Shown one piece after another: positions 14,899 to 32,325 of a DNA stretch of 64,000 bases; the stretch's first letter is position 1; every line of letters starts with the position of its first letter. The notes below the pieces were generated by a model. That model was not told the DNA's origin. It searched no databases and saw only the letters and a list, made by a program, of their open reading frames with translations. This DNA is from Pterobdella sp. o SKG-2022 (Eukaryota; Annelida; Clitellata; Hirudinida; Piscicolidae). Location of the stretch: contig OZ038324.1 of NCBI GenBank assembly GCA_964035795.1, positions 10,609,751 to 10,673,750 of the forward strand. Direction: 5' to 3'. The translations under genes were made by a program, and so were the position numbers.

Positions 14899-15066
14899 CA
14901 AACAAGTCCCATCAACACCCACCTCACATACAAAAAAGTCCCATCAACACCCACCTCACATACAAACAAGTCCCATCAACACCCACCTCACATACAAAAA
15001 AGTCCCATCAACACCCACCTCACATACAAAAAAGTCCCATCAACACCCACCTCACATACAAACAAG
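14899..15066. repeat. 31-bp tandem repeat, five copies
   Basis: The core CATCAACACCCACCTCACAT recurs every 31 bp with almost no divergence, ending in a partial copy. Confidence 0.93.
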
Positions 15067-16069
15067 TCTTCATTGAAAGCTCATTGCTTGCCACTTTATC
15101 ACTTCTATCATTTTCTATTACTTTTCATTATTTCTAATTTTCTTGTTTTTATTGTTATCATTATTTTATTTACTATTATTATTATTTATGGTTGTTTTTA
15201 TTGTTATTATTGTATTTTGCAAAATTTATTATAATATTATTAATAGCCTCCTTCAATTCTTTCTCATCAACACACAAACATCCTGCAAACAGTGCTTCAA
15301 CGATAAACTTAGATGCAAACTCAACCCTCATACCAACACACGCTCTTGTACCGATCCCCACAACTCTTTTTATACTCACTTGTGATGTTACACCAGGTTA
15401 GTGTAGCTGTATCATATGCAACACTTGCATGCACACATGTACACACATACATGCTCACATACATAAACATATATATTGCACAGACATATATAAATAAATA
15501 ACCAAATTCAAACAAACATACAGATAAAAACACATTGAAAAACAAAAACAGACATATAAACACACATAAATGAACTTACACAGAAACGAACGAGCAACAA
15601 TAAAGAATAAAACAATAGCAAAATGATGTCATCAAACTTTTCTCAACAATAAACATCATTCTCATCATGGAACGGTGGAAAACGCGTGACGTCACGGTTG
15701 TTCATGTGTTTTGTTTGTGTGGTGTTTATGTGTTTTGTTTGTGTGGTGTTTATGTGTTTTGTTTGTGTGGTGTCTGCTTTCGTGTGCATTTGTTTTAATG
15801 AATGGACTCACAAAACTCAACATATGGAAAAAAGAAATATCCGCACAAAAATGTATATGAAATTATTTTGTGGACCTTTCATTTTTTTGTTTGTTTTTTA
15901 TAACTCCTACCATTTGTACACGTCATCCCACCCTCACTGTTGCGTCATAGTTTTACTTCACCGCGACAGAGAAGTGACGCAGGTGATGACGTGGTTTGCA
16001 GGGGTCTGTTCTGTGGAGTCCCTGTTCGTGATAGTGTCTTCGTGCGACTTGTTTGTTTCTTCAAGTTTG

Positions 16070-16182
16070 TTTTGTTTGTTTATTTTAGTTTGTTTTGTTT
16101 GTTTATTTTAGTTTGTTTTGTTTGTTTATTTTAGTTTGTTTTGTTTGTTTATTTTAGTTTGTTTTGTTTGTTTATTTTAGTT
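16070..16182. repeat. 23-bp tandem repeat, about five copies
   Basis: The core TTTGTTTATTTTAGTTTGTT repeats perfectly. Short direct repeats of TTTGTGTGGTGT lie upstream at 15710-15770. Confidence 0.9.
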
Positions 16183-17107
16183 TACAAAGATTCAATTATC
16201 ATTTTTTTTATTACCCATTTTTTTGTCTATTATATTCATGTTATTGTGAGGTTTTTGCTATTATTCACGGTAGTCCCCTCATGACACGTGCGCAGATGTT
16301 GACAACTGCTGCACGATGTTGAGCTTGATTGTTGTTGAGCGTTTATGTTGTTGAATGGCGTATCAACAACAAAAATAACAACAACAATTAAATAATAACA
16401 ACAATAATAACGGCGAAATAATATTAATAAAAATGAATTAATGCTGATAAACAATAAATGGCAAATAAACAATCGATATTTGTGCAACCCTTGTGCGCAT
16501 GCGTAAAATCATGTGTACACGATGTGGTCTGTTTTGTTCTTTATTCTTATTGTTTTTAAAATTTATTATTATTATTATTTTATAATTTCGTTATTATTGT
16601 TTTATGGTGCTATTTCTATTAATTCTTTTATTATTGCTATTTTTTCAATAGATGTCAGGCGACAAAAAGAAAAGTTTAAAAGTGAAGTTTAATCAAATAA
16701 GAATTTATTTATTCACCTAAATAATAATTAATATTACTACTTTACTAAACTTTCCAAATCCAATTTGATTTCAATTTAAACTGAAATTAACATTTATCGT
16801 GACGTGGAAGTTTCCAAAGTAAACCGAGCTGTCGATTATAAGCCCAAGTCAGAACAAATAAGAGATAATAAAAAGATAGAACTGGCAGGATACTCTGTGC
16901 AAAATATATGCAAATAAGGCTTTGAGCGGTGTTGAAGAAAAAGCCTTGAAATACCATTCCAATATAAATACAGATAATAATAAAAATAATGGAAATAAAA
17001 AATATAGGATAATAAAAAAAAATTGGAAATAATGAAAAATAAAAAGATGGCGATTGATGTTTTTGGAGAGTTTCAACAAAACGCCCGGAATGATGGGGCC
17101 AACATGG

Positions 17108-17262
17108 TGATGATGATATCAACAATAATAATAATAGTAATAACAGTAACAATAATAATAATAACAATAACAATAACAGTAATAATAATAGTAATAACAA
17201 CAATAATAATAATAATAGTAATAACAATAATAATAATAATAATAATAATAACAATAACAATA
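17108..17262. repeat. AAT/AAC microsatellite
   Basis: AAT units with AAC and AGT interruptions, about 150 bp, 5' of ANKEF1. Confidence 0.9.
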
Positions 17263-17349
17263 TTCCTAATAATGAAAATCATAAAAATGAAAATAAAATC
17301 ACAATAATAAAAACCAAAACCACCTAAAAAATTTTACTGATAAATCATC

Positions 17350-17650
17350 ACCAATCTAACACACCACCACCCAAACCACACCACCACCCAAACCACACCA
17401 CCACCCAAACCACACCACCACCCAAACCACACCACCACCCAAACCACACCACCACCCAAACCACACCACCACCCGAACCACACCACCACCCAAACTACAC
17501 CACCACCCAAACTACACCACCACCCAAACTACACCACCAACCAAACTACACCACCAACCAAACCACACCACCACCCAAACTACACCACCACCCAAACTAC
17601 ACCACCAACCAAACTACACCACCAACCAAACCACACCATTAACCAAACCA
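17350..17650. repeat. 17-bp C/A-rich tandem repeat just upstream of ANKEF1
   Basis: About 17 copies of CACACCACCACCCAAAC, with homogeneous copies to the left and diverged copies to the right. It ends about 130 bp before the ANKEF1 start, so it lies in the promoter or 5' UTR. Confidence 0.93.
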
Positions 17651-17784
17651 CACCGCCAACCAAATTACACCACTCTCCAAACTACACCACTTTCTAAACC
17701 ACACCTCCACCCAAGCCACACTCCCACCCAAACCACACCTCCATCACAACCACTCTAACTCCTACCACCGCCATCACAACGCAG

Positions 17785-23085
<5,301 letters not shown>

Positions 23086-23222
23086 ATGCTTCAAGGGCTT
23101 CTCAGTATGTTGCTGTGAGTCTTAACGGCATGACACTTTGTTATTTTAATTATGAATAATATTATTTACGACTTAATATGAAGTTTCAATTATTTTATTG
23201 TTCACCCACTGTTTGGATAACC

Positions 23223-23228
23223 AATAAA
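23223..23228 (+). terminator. Poly(A) signal AATAAA of ANKEF1
   Basis: Canonical hexamer 138 bp after the ANKEF1 stop codon. Confidence 0.7.
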
Positions 23229-25537
23229 ATTGTTTTGTCCCCAAGAAATTATCTTTTTATTGCATCACATGAGTTCTCAACCAATTCCATAAAACTTTTC
23301 AATGAAGGCTCCTCCAACACAAACACTGAATGATCCTCCAGCAATAGTAACAAAAAAAATTACAACCGCTACTTATCTATGAAATTTGAATTCCTAAAAG
23401 TGAATCTAAAAATAACTCACTTGAAGAACGTCAATCATTCCGCCCACACCACCCACAGCCTGCATTGAAGGGTTCAAGTGGCATCTAGCCAACAGCTTAC
23501 AGACCACATTAAATGTTTCAAAAACTTATTTTAATGCTTTAAATGACTCAAAGTTGGGTTTAACCTTTCTGATTGGTTGAGGGCTTAACCAACCATTGAA
23601 TGCCTTTGTATTCGTGACAGTACATTTTAAAATATAAATAAAAATATTTCTGATAATGTATCTATTTTTAGATTGCATCTCAATAGTTGTTGAAAATTTT
23701 TGTAGCTGATGACGTAGGGCATGCTTGGGTAATTTTTGATCAGTTGTATGAGTTTAGTGCAGTCAGGTTGAGATCAAAACCTCAACCTCGAAACTTTTTG
23801 AGCTCAAAAAGAACTACGAACCTGATGCAACAATTCAAAGCAAAAATAATAAAAAATAAGAAAAGTAAAATTCCAGATTGGCACACCCCCTTTGGTTTCG
23901 TTATGAAGTTATTTAAATAATTGCTTGTCCTTGGTGTGGTTTAAGAAGGCTTGCAATTACAATTTATTTTTGACTATTTTTGATGACTCATAAGAGTTCA
24001 TTTCACTTTTAAAGGCAACTTTTTTCAAAGAATAAATGAGCTTGAGAAGTGAAGAAGTAAAAGCTATTGTGAATATCGGTAGTTGAATATGGACTTCTTC
24101 TTTTCTATCAGATAAATTATTCATTGAGAAACAAATTATAAGTGAATATTATAACTAGTCTTCTCTATCAAACTCATGGCTTCATTAGTATCAACATTTG
24201 GTGGTGAGGGTGGAGATGGGGGTGAGGGTGGGGGTGGTTGCAGTGGTAGTGGTGGTGGTTGCAGTGGTAGTGGTGGTGGCGGTGGTATATATAACAAACA
24301 GGCTTTGAGTGAAAATTTAAGTCTGTTTATAGAAATCATTATAGAAAAATAATAACAATCAGAAGGATAAAAAAAGTTAAAGTAATTATAAAAGCCATAG
24401 AAGCAATAATAAAAACAATAGAAATAATAATAAAAAGAATAAAAGTTGAAGACTTGAAGTATTTCAAAGTATTATGAATGGCTTGAAAGAGAATTAATAC
24501 CGTCACATTTGTTAATATTATTGTCGCTGTGTGAGTATTATCTCTTATTTGTTAATATTATTGTCGCTGTGTGAGTATTATTTCTTATTTGTTGATCATT
24601 CTCATAACATTGTTGTAGACTACACAGTAATTATTGTTACTTGCAGAGTTAATTGTTTGCAATTTCTATTTTAATTTTTTGAATTTCAAATTTTATTCAA
24701 CTCGTTTTACGCACCCTCACCTTCGTTCACTTCGTTCCTCGTTTTCACGCCTTCACAGCCCCCATAAGATCACCTCACTAACATCATAAGGCGTCCAATT
24801 AGTTATTTTATATAAGTTCCTATCATTCTCTCAGGTTTGTTTAGTTCACTTCTGTACTTTAATTACTCACAATTTTTAAGATGAACGCTCTATAAAAGTT
24901 TGAAAGTGCTTCTATTAATATCTTTAATTAACTTTTGATCTTTATGTTTTGAAAGTTTAAATAGAGAAATTAGTTATAATGTAGTTGAGCTTAAAAATTT
25001 GGCGTTTGTCGTTATGTATTGTCCTGTTCTTATTAGCACAGCTATGAAAATGCCTGACAAATATCAATTGAGGGATATGATTGGCTGTGCTCAAAGTCAT
25101 TTTAATAGAAAATATGAATGGTCGATGCCTATTATTGAGATTGGTATTCTCATTTTTATTCGAATCGCTAGTATTATTATTATTATTATTGCTATTAATA
25201 ATATTTTGGTTATTGTTTTGTTATTATAATGAGGATTACAAGTATTGATGGCATGGCAGGCCTATAAAAGCTCATGAGGCTGAGGGGAAATACAAAATTA
25301 TGAATTTTGTTCAGAGGGAATATAGAAAGTTATTTGAAAAAAATTTTTAAAAGTGAATTATATCAAAACAACAAAAGAAAAATAGCTTGAATTTGCATAT
25401 TAATTAGTTACAAAGTACTTATATTCTTAAGTTGAGCCTCAAAAGCTCTCCAAGTAGTTGGATATATCGTGGGCGGGGCTTCTGAAGTTTTTTTTAGAAA
25501 ATTATATTTGGGTAATAACTGGGTTTTTGGATAAAAA
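23229..25537. other. Intergenic region, no gene seen
   Basis: AT-rich with no convincing exon. It holds a G-rich GGTGGT stretch (24200-24290), a 42-bp tandem duplication (about 24507-24592, core ATTATTGTCGCTGTGTGAGT) and short AAT runs. Promoter elements of the following gene are not obvious. Confidence 0.6.
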
Positions 25538-27205
25538 ATGGATTGGTTTCGGAAAAAGAAAAGGCCAAAGAAAAAATTCGCTGGCGCCACTTTGCAGCAG
25601 GACCAGTTCAACTTCGTCTTCTTCAACCCCGAGTGGAAAGGAGTCAATGAAAACAAAGACACAACCTCTGATAAAAACTACAACCAGCCTGCAGACAAAC
25701 ATGACTGCCAAACTTCAAAAAGGAGTGGCAGAAGAAGAAACTCTTCGTTGAAGTTGCTCACTTCTTCTCACACCCAAGTCTCCCTCTTACCTCACACACC
25801 CTCATACTCCCAACAACTCTCCGCCACCTTCCCTCAAACACCCAATAGAAACAACAAAGAACAGAACGCCTTTAACTTCTCTGACCAGATCCTCCGTAGA
25901 ATCATCCATTCCAATGAAAACACGCCATCAGATGGCAACAAATCTGTCTTCGAATCACGTGACACGTCAGATGATTTCAGGGCGAAGAGAGGGTCATCTT
26001 TCAAACGCTTCAAAAACGTTTTGAGAAGATCTTTCTCGAACTTTTCGAAGCGACAATCGAAGATAAGCTCTCAGCTCTTTAACGGATCTTTTGAAGAAGA
26101 AAACATTCAACACAGGAAGAGCTTGGAGAGTTTTGCCAATAAAGAAAAAAAAAAGCCGAAAAAACCCACCATCCAGGCGTCACAACGACCTTCACAAAGC
26201 CTTGAACGTATCGAAGGCCGGTCCGAAGAAGAGGAGCTAGTGTCGAAGAGGGTCTACTCTGTAGTCATTGAGCAGCAGAAAAATGAAAAACTTTCCAAGC
26301 CAAATAGGAATTCACTTTATGACAATCTTCCTTTGAATATGAAATCTCTGCAGCAACAACACAACCAACTAGAAAGCCAACCACATCCTTCTCAACATAC
26401 GCAAAATCTTTCTCAAAAACCACAAACGCAACATCTTTCTCAACAACAACACAAGCAACATTGCAGTGAATATGTAGTTTTCAAAAATGATGAGAATCGT
26501 CATATTAAGTTTGACACTCAAAAGTACATGATCAAGAAGCCCTCAGAAGAACCTTTCGAATCCACATTCCCCCACCACTCCACACAGGTTAGCCCGGACC
26601 TTTTCTACACACAACTCACTAAGTCTTTTGATAATTATTTTTATGCCACTAAAAAGGACTTTGCTGAACACGATAACAACACAAACGACAGCTTCCTAAC
26701 TGATACTGCAGATCAAAGTGAGGACAACTATTGCTTCAATTTGATGATCTCAACTGAATTTCAACCTCACCCTTCTGACATTATTAATGACAAAGATTAT
26801 TTTAAAAGAAATATTGCAAATAATTTGGATAAAAAAAATGAACTTTTTTATTCTCAAAATTCGTTTTCACCTTCTGCCATCACACCTCCAAAACTTCCTC
26901 CAAAAACCTTCAGAAGCAGATCACTGCCAAAAAAGAAGAAGGTAGCAGAGAGTAGGTGGAGTGATCCACCCAAACACCACCCTCCAAAATCAACCCATAA
27001 CTCATTTCTTTTCCGAAAAATCGATAAACCCTTTTTAAATTCTTCAACACCATTAACATCTCAACACGTGTCTTTAATTCGCTCACCTCCTCTTCACAAT
27101 TTTGCTGAATCATCTTTTTTGAAATGCTTCCATTTGTACCCTAAAGTAGAGAATGTACACTTCGATTATCTGCCCATGAATAGCGCCACAAAATTGGTTT
27201 TTTGA
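25538..27205 (+). CDS. Hypothetical basic, low-complexity protein (single exon, 555 aa)
   Basis: A single open frame starting MDWFRKKKRPKKKFAG with an in-frame TAA two codons upstream, so the start is well placed. I do not recognise the protein. It is rich in Ser, Gln, Asn and Lys, has polybasic clusters at the N-terminus and near residue 150 (RFKNVLRRSFSNFSKRQSK), a Gln/His-rich middle, and a proline/basic segment near residue 455 (PPKLPPKTFRSRSLPKKKK) resembling an SH3-binding ligand. Tyrosine-containing stretches such as NSLYDNLP and SEYVVF could be phosphosites. No membrane segment or signal peptide is seen. Ordered codon use over 1.7 kb without repeat structure argues for a real gene. 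A poly(A) signal at 27447 separates it from the next gene. Inference: a disordered adaptor-like or membrane-associated protein. Confidence 0.75.
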   Translation: MDWFRKKKRPKKKFAGATLQQDQFNFVFFNPEWKGVNENKDTTSDKNYNQPADKHDCQTSKRSGRRRNSSLKLLTSSHTQVSLLPHTPSYSQQLSATFPQTPNRNNKEQNAFNFSDQILRRIIHSNENTPSDGNKSVFESRDTSDDFRAKRGSSFKRFKNVLRRSFSNFSKRQSKISSQLFNGSFEEENIQHRKSLESFANKEKKKPKKPTIQASQRPSQSLERIEGRSEEEELVSKRVYSVVIEQQKNEKLSKPNRNSLYDNLPLNMKSLQQQHNQLESQPHPSQHTQNLSQKPQTQHLSQQQHKQHCSEYVVFKNDENRHIKFDTQKYMIKKPSEEPFESTFPHHSTQVSPDLFYTQLTKSFDNYFYATKKDFAEHDNNTNDSFLTDTADQSEDNYCFNLMISTEFQPHPSDIINDKDYFKRNIANNLDKKNELFYSQNSFSPSAITPPKLPPKTFRSRSLPKKKKVAESRWSDPPKHHPPKSTHNSFLFRKIDKPFLNSSTPLTSQHVSLIRSPPLHNFAESSFLKCFHLYPKVENVHFDYLPMNSATKLVF

Positions 27206-27446
27206 CTAAACGTTCATTATTTCATACAAGTTTGACTTTTTAGTAGTTTTGAACAGTTTTAACAAAATTATTTTTTATTAATTTTAAAACTTTATAATTG
27301 TATCAAAATATTTTCAAATATATGCATAAGTTAACTTTTGACTAAGCAATCTCAAATTATCATTTAATATAGTTTAACTTTCGCTTTTGAAAAATTGCTT
27401 GACTTTTTCATGATTTTAAATGAAAATTTATTTCGTTTCAATATAA

Positions 27447-27452
27447 AATAAA
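27447..27452 (+). terminator. Poly(A) signal AATAAA, 60 bp before the next start codon
   Basis: AATAAA 242 bp after the stop of the hypothetical gene. The PLCXD-like start codon follows at 27512, leaving almost no room for a promoter. Confidence 0.65.
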
Positions 27453-27511
27453 GGAAAAAAGCGGTTTTAAAATAGTATGGAAAAGTCCTAGGTGAATGTC
27501 CTTCACCAAAC

Positions 27512-30500
27512 ATGATAACCATTGAAGAGGTCATTATAAGTAGTTTGTATCACAGGCTCGTTTTAGTAAAGATTAAAAAAGTTGCAGACGTTGAGGAAAA
27601 CGTAGAAGGTAATGTTGATATTGACAACAAAGCAATTGCTACCCACTCCAAGGGATTAGGTGAGTTGTGTTCTAAATTGAAAATTTTCTTACTCAACCTT
27701 GACAGATTATTCAAAATGAATTATTTGATTATTCAAAATGAAAATATCATCAAAGGTTTTTTGTCTCTTGGTGGGTTTTCACAAAGAAATGAAGAAGACA
27801 AAAGTCCACCCTGTCACAGTGTGGAGACTCGGAGTTTGGAGATGGTTGAAAAGAAAGTGGCTGTCAAGATGATAAGGTTGGAAGAAGAGGAAGTGTTCAT
27901 AAAAAAGCACATAGGCATGATGATCAGTGTGGGAGAGTTACATAGAAAGATATCCCGACCAAAAATGACTACAGAGGTGCAGACTGAAACTGAACCCATG
28001 TGGACAGTGGACTGTGGCAAGGCAGGATTAAGGAAACAAGTTTTTGATCTAAGAAATTGCAATGAGTTTTCATTGGCACGAATTGAAGCTATTGGAGATG
28101 AAAACAACAATGATCAAGTTGACAAAAAAGCTTTATTGATGCTTGAATCCAAGTCAAATGATTCACATACTGAAGAAAATGAATGTGTTTTCAAATGCAT
28201 TGAGAGCTCAGCTATAAAGGATGACATGGATAAGAAGTTGAAGATGTTGGAAGAAGCAGAAAGTGGAGGAAGAGTCACTGACATGAAAGCAGGTTTGGTT
28301 GGTTCATACAAAATTTATAACATGTCAAATGATGGGCAGGAGTTGAAGATGGAAAACCACACAAGTGAAATAGAAGGTGGAGGTATTAGTGAGGAGAGGG
28401 AGGAAAGGGGAGTGATGATGGGTTGTGAGGGTATTGGAGAGATCCTCATGCCTTCATCCTATGTGGACTTTGTGGTCCACAAAATCGAGAATGACTCTTA
28501 CCAAAATGAAAGTCGCAACTTCAAGGACTCGGGAATCGACTTCAGTGGCGTGAAGTTTCATCACAGTCGTAATGGAGAGTCAAGATTTACTAGCAGAGGC
28601 TCTCATCAGTTCAAGGGGAGGAGGAGGGTGTCAAAGAAGAGAAGCCAATCTTCAAAAAAGACTGTCATTGATGGAGACAAGTTGCTGAGGCACATGATGA
28701 CGTGTGTGGGCAACGAAAAATCATCCGCAGATCTGATCACCATCACTGACTTCAAACTTTCTCCCAAGCATGCATTTCGATCTCTCAACTCATCCCACGC
28801 CGATCTGAGGCAACATGTTGACTCTGAGTTCAACTCACCACACTCCTCTGCCTTCTCCACTCCAGCCAACAAACCACACAAAAGTTTGAGTGAGAGATCG
28901 TCACCATTAATGATGACCTTACCCAGGCAACATTCCACAACCCACACCACCTCTCAGCCACCATCAAATGACTCATCACTTGAATGGAACAACGAAGTCA
29001 CCAAAAGTATTTCATTTTTTGACGAACCTAGCAACTTCACATGCAATTCTTCATTTGCATCACCAGCTCATATCCACTTTGAAAAGTTTCCTGATTGGAT
29101 GAAAAAACTGCCCACCGAGCTCAAAAGGACCCCACTCAACCTCATCACCATCCCAGGTAGGTTTTTCATTCACTAGATTCTTTATGAGAATAATAAGTTG
29201 ACATTTCTAATCTCTGCAGCATTCAAAAATATTAACAGAATAACAATCCAAACAGCTTCAATTTACACACACTCACTCTCCAATCCACCACACACACCCA
29301 CCCTCCACTCCACCACACACACTCACTCTCCAATCCACCACACACACCCACCCTCCACTCCACCACACACACTCACCCTCCAATCCACCACACACACTCA
29401 CTCTCCAATCCACCACACACACCCACCCTCCACTCCACCACACACACTCACCCTCCACTACACCACACACACCCGTCCTCCACTCAACTACACACCCACC
29501 TTTTACTTTATCATACATCCACACTCTACTCCACCACACCACCACTAGGCAGTCATATAAGCTTGGCCATCGACCGAGACATGAAGATCACATGTGACTT
29601 TTCTCAATGCAATGTTGAAATGGCAGACTTCCTCAGGAAGTTGCCCAATCTTCCAGTCTTCAACAACTTCCGCAACCAGGTCATTCTAAATTTTTTGTCT
29701 TCATTATTATTTTTTAAATTGTTTTCGTACCAGTATTTCTCATTCTTTCATACACAACATCACATCTCACCTTCCCATTTGATTCACCAATCTCACCTCG
29801 ATGACGTCACAGATGAAACTGATATGGAGAGCTTGGATGAGTAAGCAGTGCTTGGGAGTGTATCAGCAGCTTCAAGCCGGGTCCAGGTGTCCCTCTATCT
29901 ATATATCTATCTATCTAGCTATCTATCTATTTATCTATCCATCTATCTACTTACCTACCCATCCACCACCTTCACAGGTACTTGGATATGAGAGTGAGTA
30001 AGAACAACCATCTCCTGGTTGGGGCTCATGGTCTTTTCACTGGTCAGTCATCATTTCATTGTTATCATCACTCTCATTATTTTTTTTTGTTTTCTTTTTT
30101 ATTTTCTTCTTCACACACAGGCCACTTGAAACGATATTTGAAAGAGATCCGACTCTTTCTCGAGGAACAACCCACAGAAGTGGTTATCATTCATCTCACC
30201 CCCTCCGAGGCCCTCTCTCCTCACGATCGCAAGCAAATCGTCACACTTTTATTTCAGGTCTTTGGTACCAAGATGGCCAGTCGCAGAAACAAAATGGCTA
30301 CTGACGACCACATCGTCATCCCATCCATCGAGTCTCTCTTGGAGGACAGCAAACAAGTGCTGGTTGTCATGCCAACCGCTGACGTTATCCACCACGTAAG
30401 CAAGCACATTTTCGGGGGAGCCGTGTGGCCTGACTCATGTCTGCGGGTGAAGACCGCTAAAAAGCAGTCGGTGCACGAATTGAAGGCCTCGTTAGATGAC

Positions 30501-31025
30501 TTTCTGGTGACGTCAGCACTGGAAGAAGTTGAAAAGACGACTCAAGAAACGTCTTTGGTTGCACTTGAAACATCATCATCATCATCACAAACGAAAGCTA
30601 CATCTTCGTCGTCGTCATCATCATACGTCACAGCGAAACGAGGATCATCATCATCATCAAACACGGAGTCTTCTACTACCCTGTGTTCCCCCACCAAAAC
30701 TTCCCCCATTTCCATTCCTCTTTTTATCCATAAACACACTCCCCACAAATCCAATCCATCCAATCAAGTGAAGCAAGCAGAAGGGTCGCAGCAGCAAGCA
30801 TGCAGCTGCTTAGCTGTGACTCAAGCTGTGTGGCAGCCGGATATGAGCACGGTTTTTGGAAAGTATGACAACCACAAATCAATGAAAGAGTTTTCAATCA
30901 TCGAGACCACGCCGATCATCATTGATTGGTTGTCAGAAAAGAAGGAGGGGCTGAACATTGTGGCTGTTGATTTCATTGGCTGCCCAGGACTGGTGGCAGC
31001 CATCTTGCAAAACAATCACTTTTGA
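27512..31025 (+). CDS. PI-PLC X-domain-containing protein (PLCXD family) with long N-terminal extension
   Basis: Five exons: 27512-29156, 29549-29679, 29813-29886, 29978-30042 and 30121-31025, all in phase (939 residues). The X domain begins at FPDWMKKLPTELKRTPLNLI and continues with IPGSHISLAIDRD, VYQQLQAGSRYLDMRVS, LLVGAHGLFTGHLKRYL, VVIIHLTPSE and C-terminal LNIVAVDFIGCPGLVAAIL, the family order. The two catalytic histidines (GSH and AHG) and the arginine of DMRV are present, but the aspartate normally after the first histidine (GSHD) is isoleucine. A serine-rich insert of about 100 residues interrupts the C-terminal half. About 530 residues before the domain are charged and disordered and unlike usual PLCXD proteins, which start near the domain. 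Known chemistry: cleavage of phosphoinositides; activity here is uncertain. In-frame codons continue upstream of 27512 to about 27479, so the start could be further 5'. Confidence 0.9.
29262..29540 (+). repeat. CACACACCCACCCTCCACTC repeat in PLCXD intron 1
   Basis: Tandem C/A-rich units of about 25 bp fill the intron up to the acceptor at 29548. Confidence 0.93.
29898..29950 (+). repeat. CTAT microsatellite in PLCXD intron 3
   Basis: CTAT/CTAC units occupy much of the 91-bp intron 29887-29977. Confidence 0.85.
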
Positions 31026-31484
31026 TTGGCTCTTCATTTTTTGAAGTTTTAAGCTTTTCCAAATTTTTCTTGATTCCGGCCTGGCTTACGTCACTTTAAA
31101 TTGATTCATCATCATTTTTACCATAATTATTATTGTTATTAGGAAAGTGGCATTGCAGGCACTTGAAGTCCAACTTGATAGTCGATCAATCAGTCCCTAC
31201 AAACCTTCATTCATTGTTATTTTTATCGTTATTATTATTATTATTATCATTATTAATATTATTACAATTATTAGATTCAAATTATCATTTAACTCATTAA
31301 ATGCATCTAATTTAACTTTTAAACACCTGCTTTGATCAATTGTACATAATCTCATTTGTTTGCTTGCTTTCTCTTCATAATCACTCCATCTGCTCAATTG
31401 TTTCAACTTATCGTCTTCATTATTTCTTTTCAACCAAATTTTACACGATATTTGTTTTAGTCATGAGTTTAACTAAGCAATTAC

Positions 31485-31920
31485 ACACCATCATCACCAT
31501 CTTCATCATCATCTTCACCATCATTACCACCATCTTCATCATCATCACCATCTTCATCATACTCACCATCATCACCATCTTCATAAGCATCTTCACCATC
31601 ATCACCATCTTCATAAGCATCTTCATCATACTCATCATCATCACCATCTTCATCATCAAAATCTTCATCACCATCTTCATCATACCCATCATCATCACCA
31701 TCTTCATCATCAAAATCTTCATCACCATCTTCATCATCATCATCACCATCTTCATCATCAAAATCTTCATCACCATCTTCATCATACTCATCATCATCAC
31801 CATCTTCATCATCAAAATCTTCATCACCATCTTCATCATCATCATCACCATCTTCATCATCAAAATCTTCATCACCATTTTCATCATACTCATCATCATC
31901 ACCATCTTCATCATCATTCT
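31485..31920. repeat. ATC/TTC compound repeat, about 430 bp
   Basis: Higher-order units built from ATCATCATCACCATCTTC with AAAATCTTC insertions. The minus strand translates as D/E-rich protein, with no other coding sign. Confidence 0.92.
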
Positions 31921-32252
31921 TCAATTAAGGGGTTTATGATTCCAAGTATGACGTCATCGTGATCTGTGACAAGGTATTATGTTTTGTTTTGAGGACTTGA
32001 GATTGCAAATATTTTATGGGGTTCAAGAAGCGATGAGCAAAAAGTCAAATAAGGATAATGGAATCATATTTTGATATTTTATTGGACACACATTTTAATG
32101 CCTGTTTTAACGTATAAATATTATTAAATTATATTTCAATATTTGATGATTTTTTTTAAACATTTCAAGCATAATGTTCCGAAGGGGATTTTGAAATCCT
32201 CAAAGGAGTTGTGAGTATTTTGGAGCTGTGAAGTAAGGGCTTTCAGCTACAA

Positions 32253-32325
32253 ATTATGACGTCACTTCGATATAGATTATGACGTCATTTCGATATGATT
32301 TATGAGGTCATTTCGATATAAATTA
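32253..32325. repeat. Three tandem copies of a 22-23-bp unit carrying TGACGTCA
   Basis: ATTATGACGTCAYTTCGATA is repeated at about 32254 and 32277, with a third copy at about 32299 in which GACGTCA has become GAGGTCA. The CRE-type palindromes are at 32257-32264 and 32280-32287. Confidence 0.85.

Larger units (their letters stand above)
14036..17784. other. Intergenic region between divergent K2P and ANKEF1 genes
   Basis: No coding exon found. It should hold both promoters and 5' UTRs. The content is AT-rich sequence plus a G/T-rich repeat (14511-14740), a 31-bp tandem repeat (14899-15066), a 23-bp tandem repeat (16070-16182), AAT-type microsatellites (17108-17262) and a 17-bp C/A-rich tandem repeat (17350-17650). 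A perfect TGACGTCA sits at 15687. Confidence 0.7.

Noticed and set aside
31481..31924. Asp/Glu-rich minus-strand frame
   Set aside because: Encoded entirely by the ATC/TTC repeat with no flanking exon.
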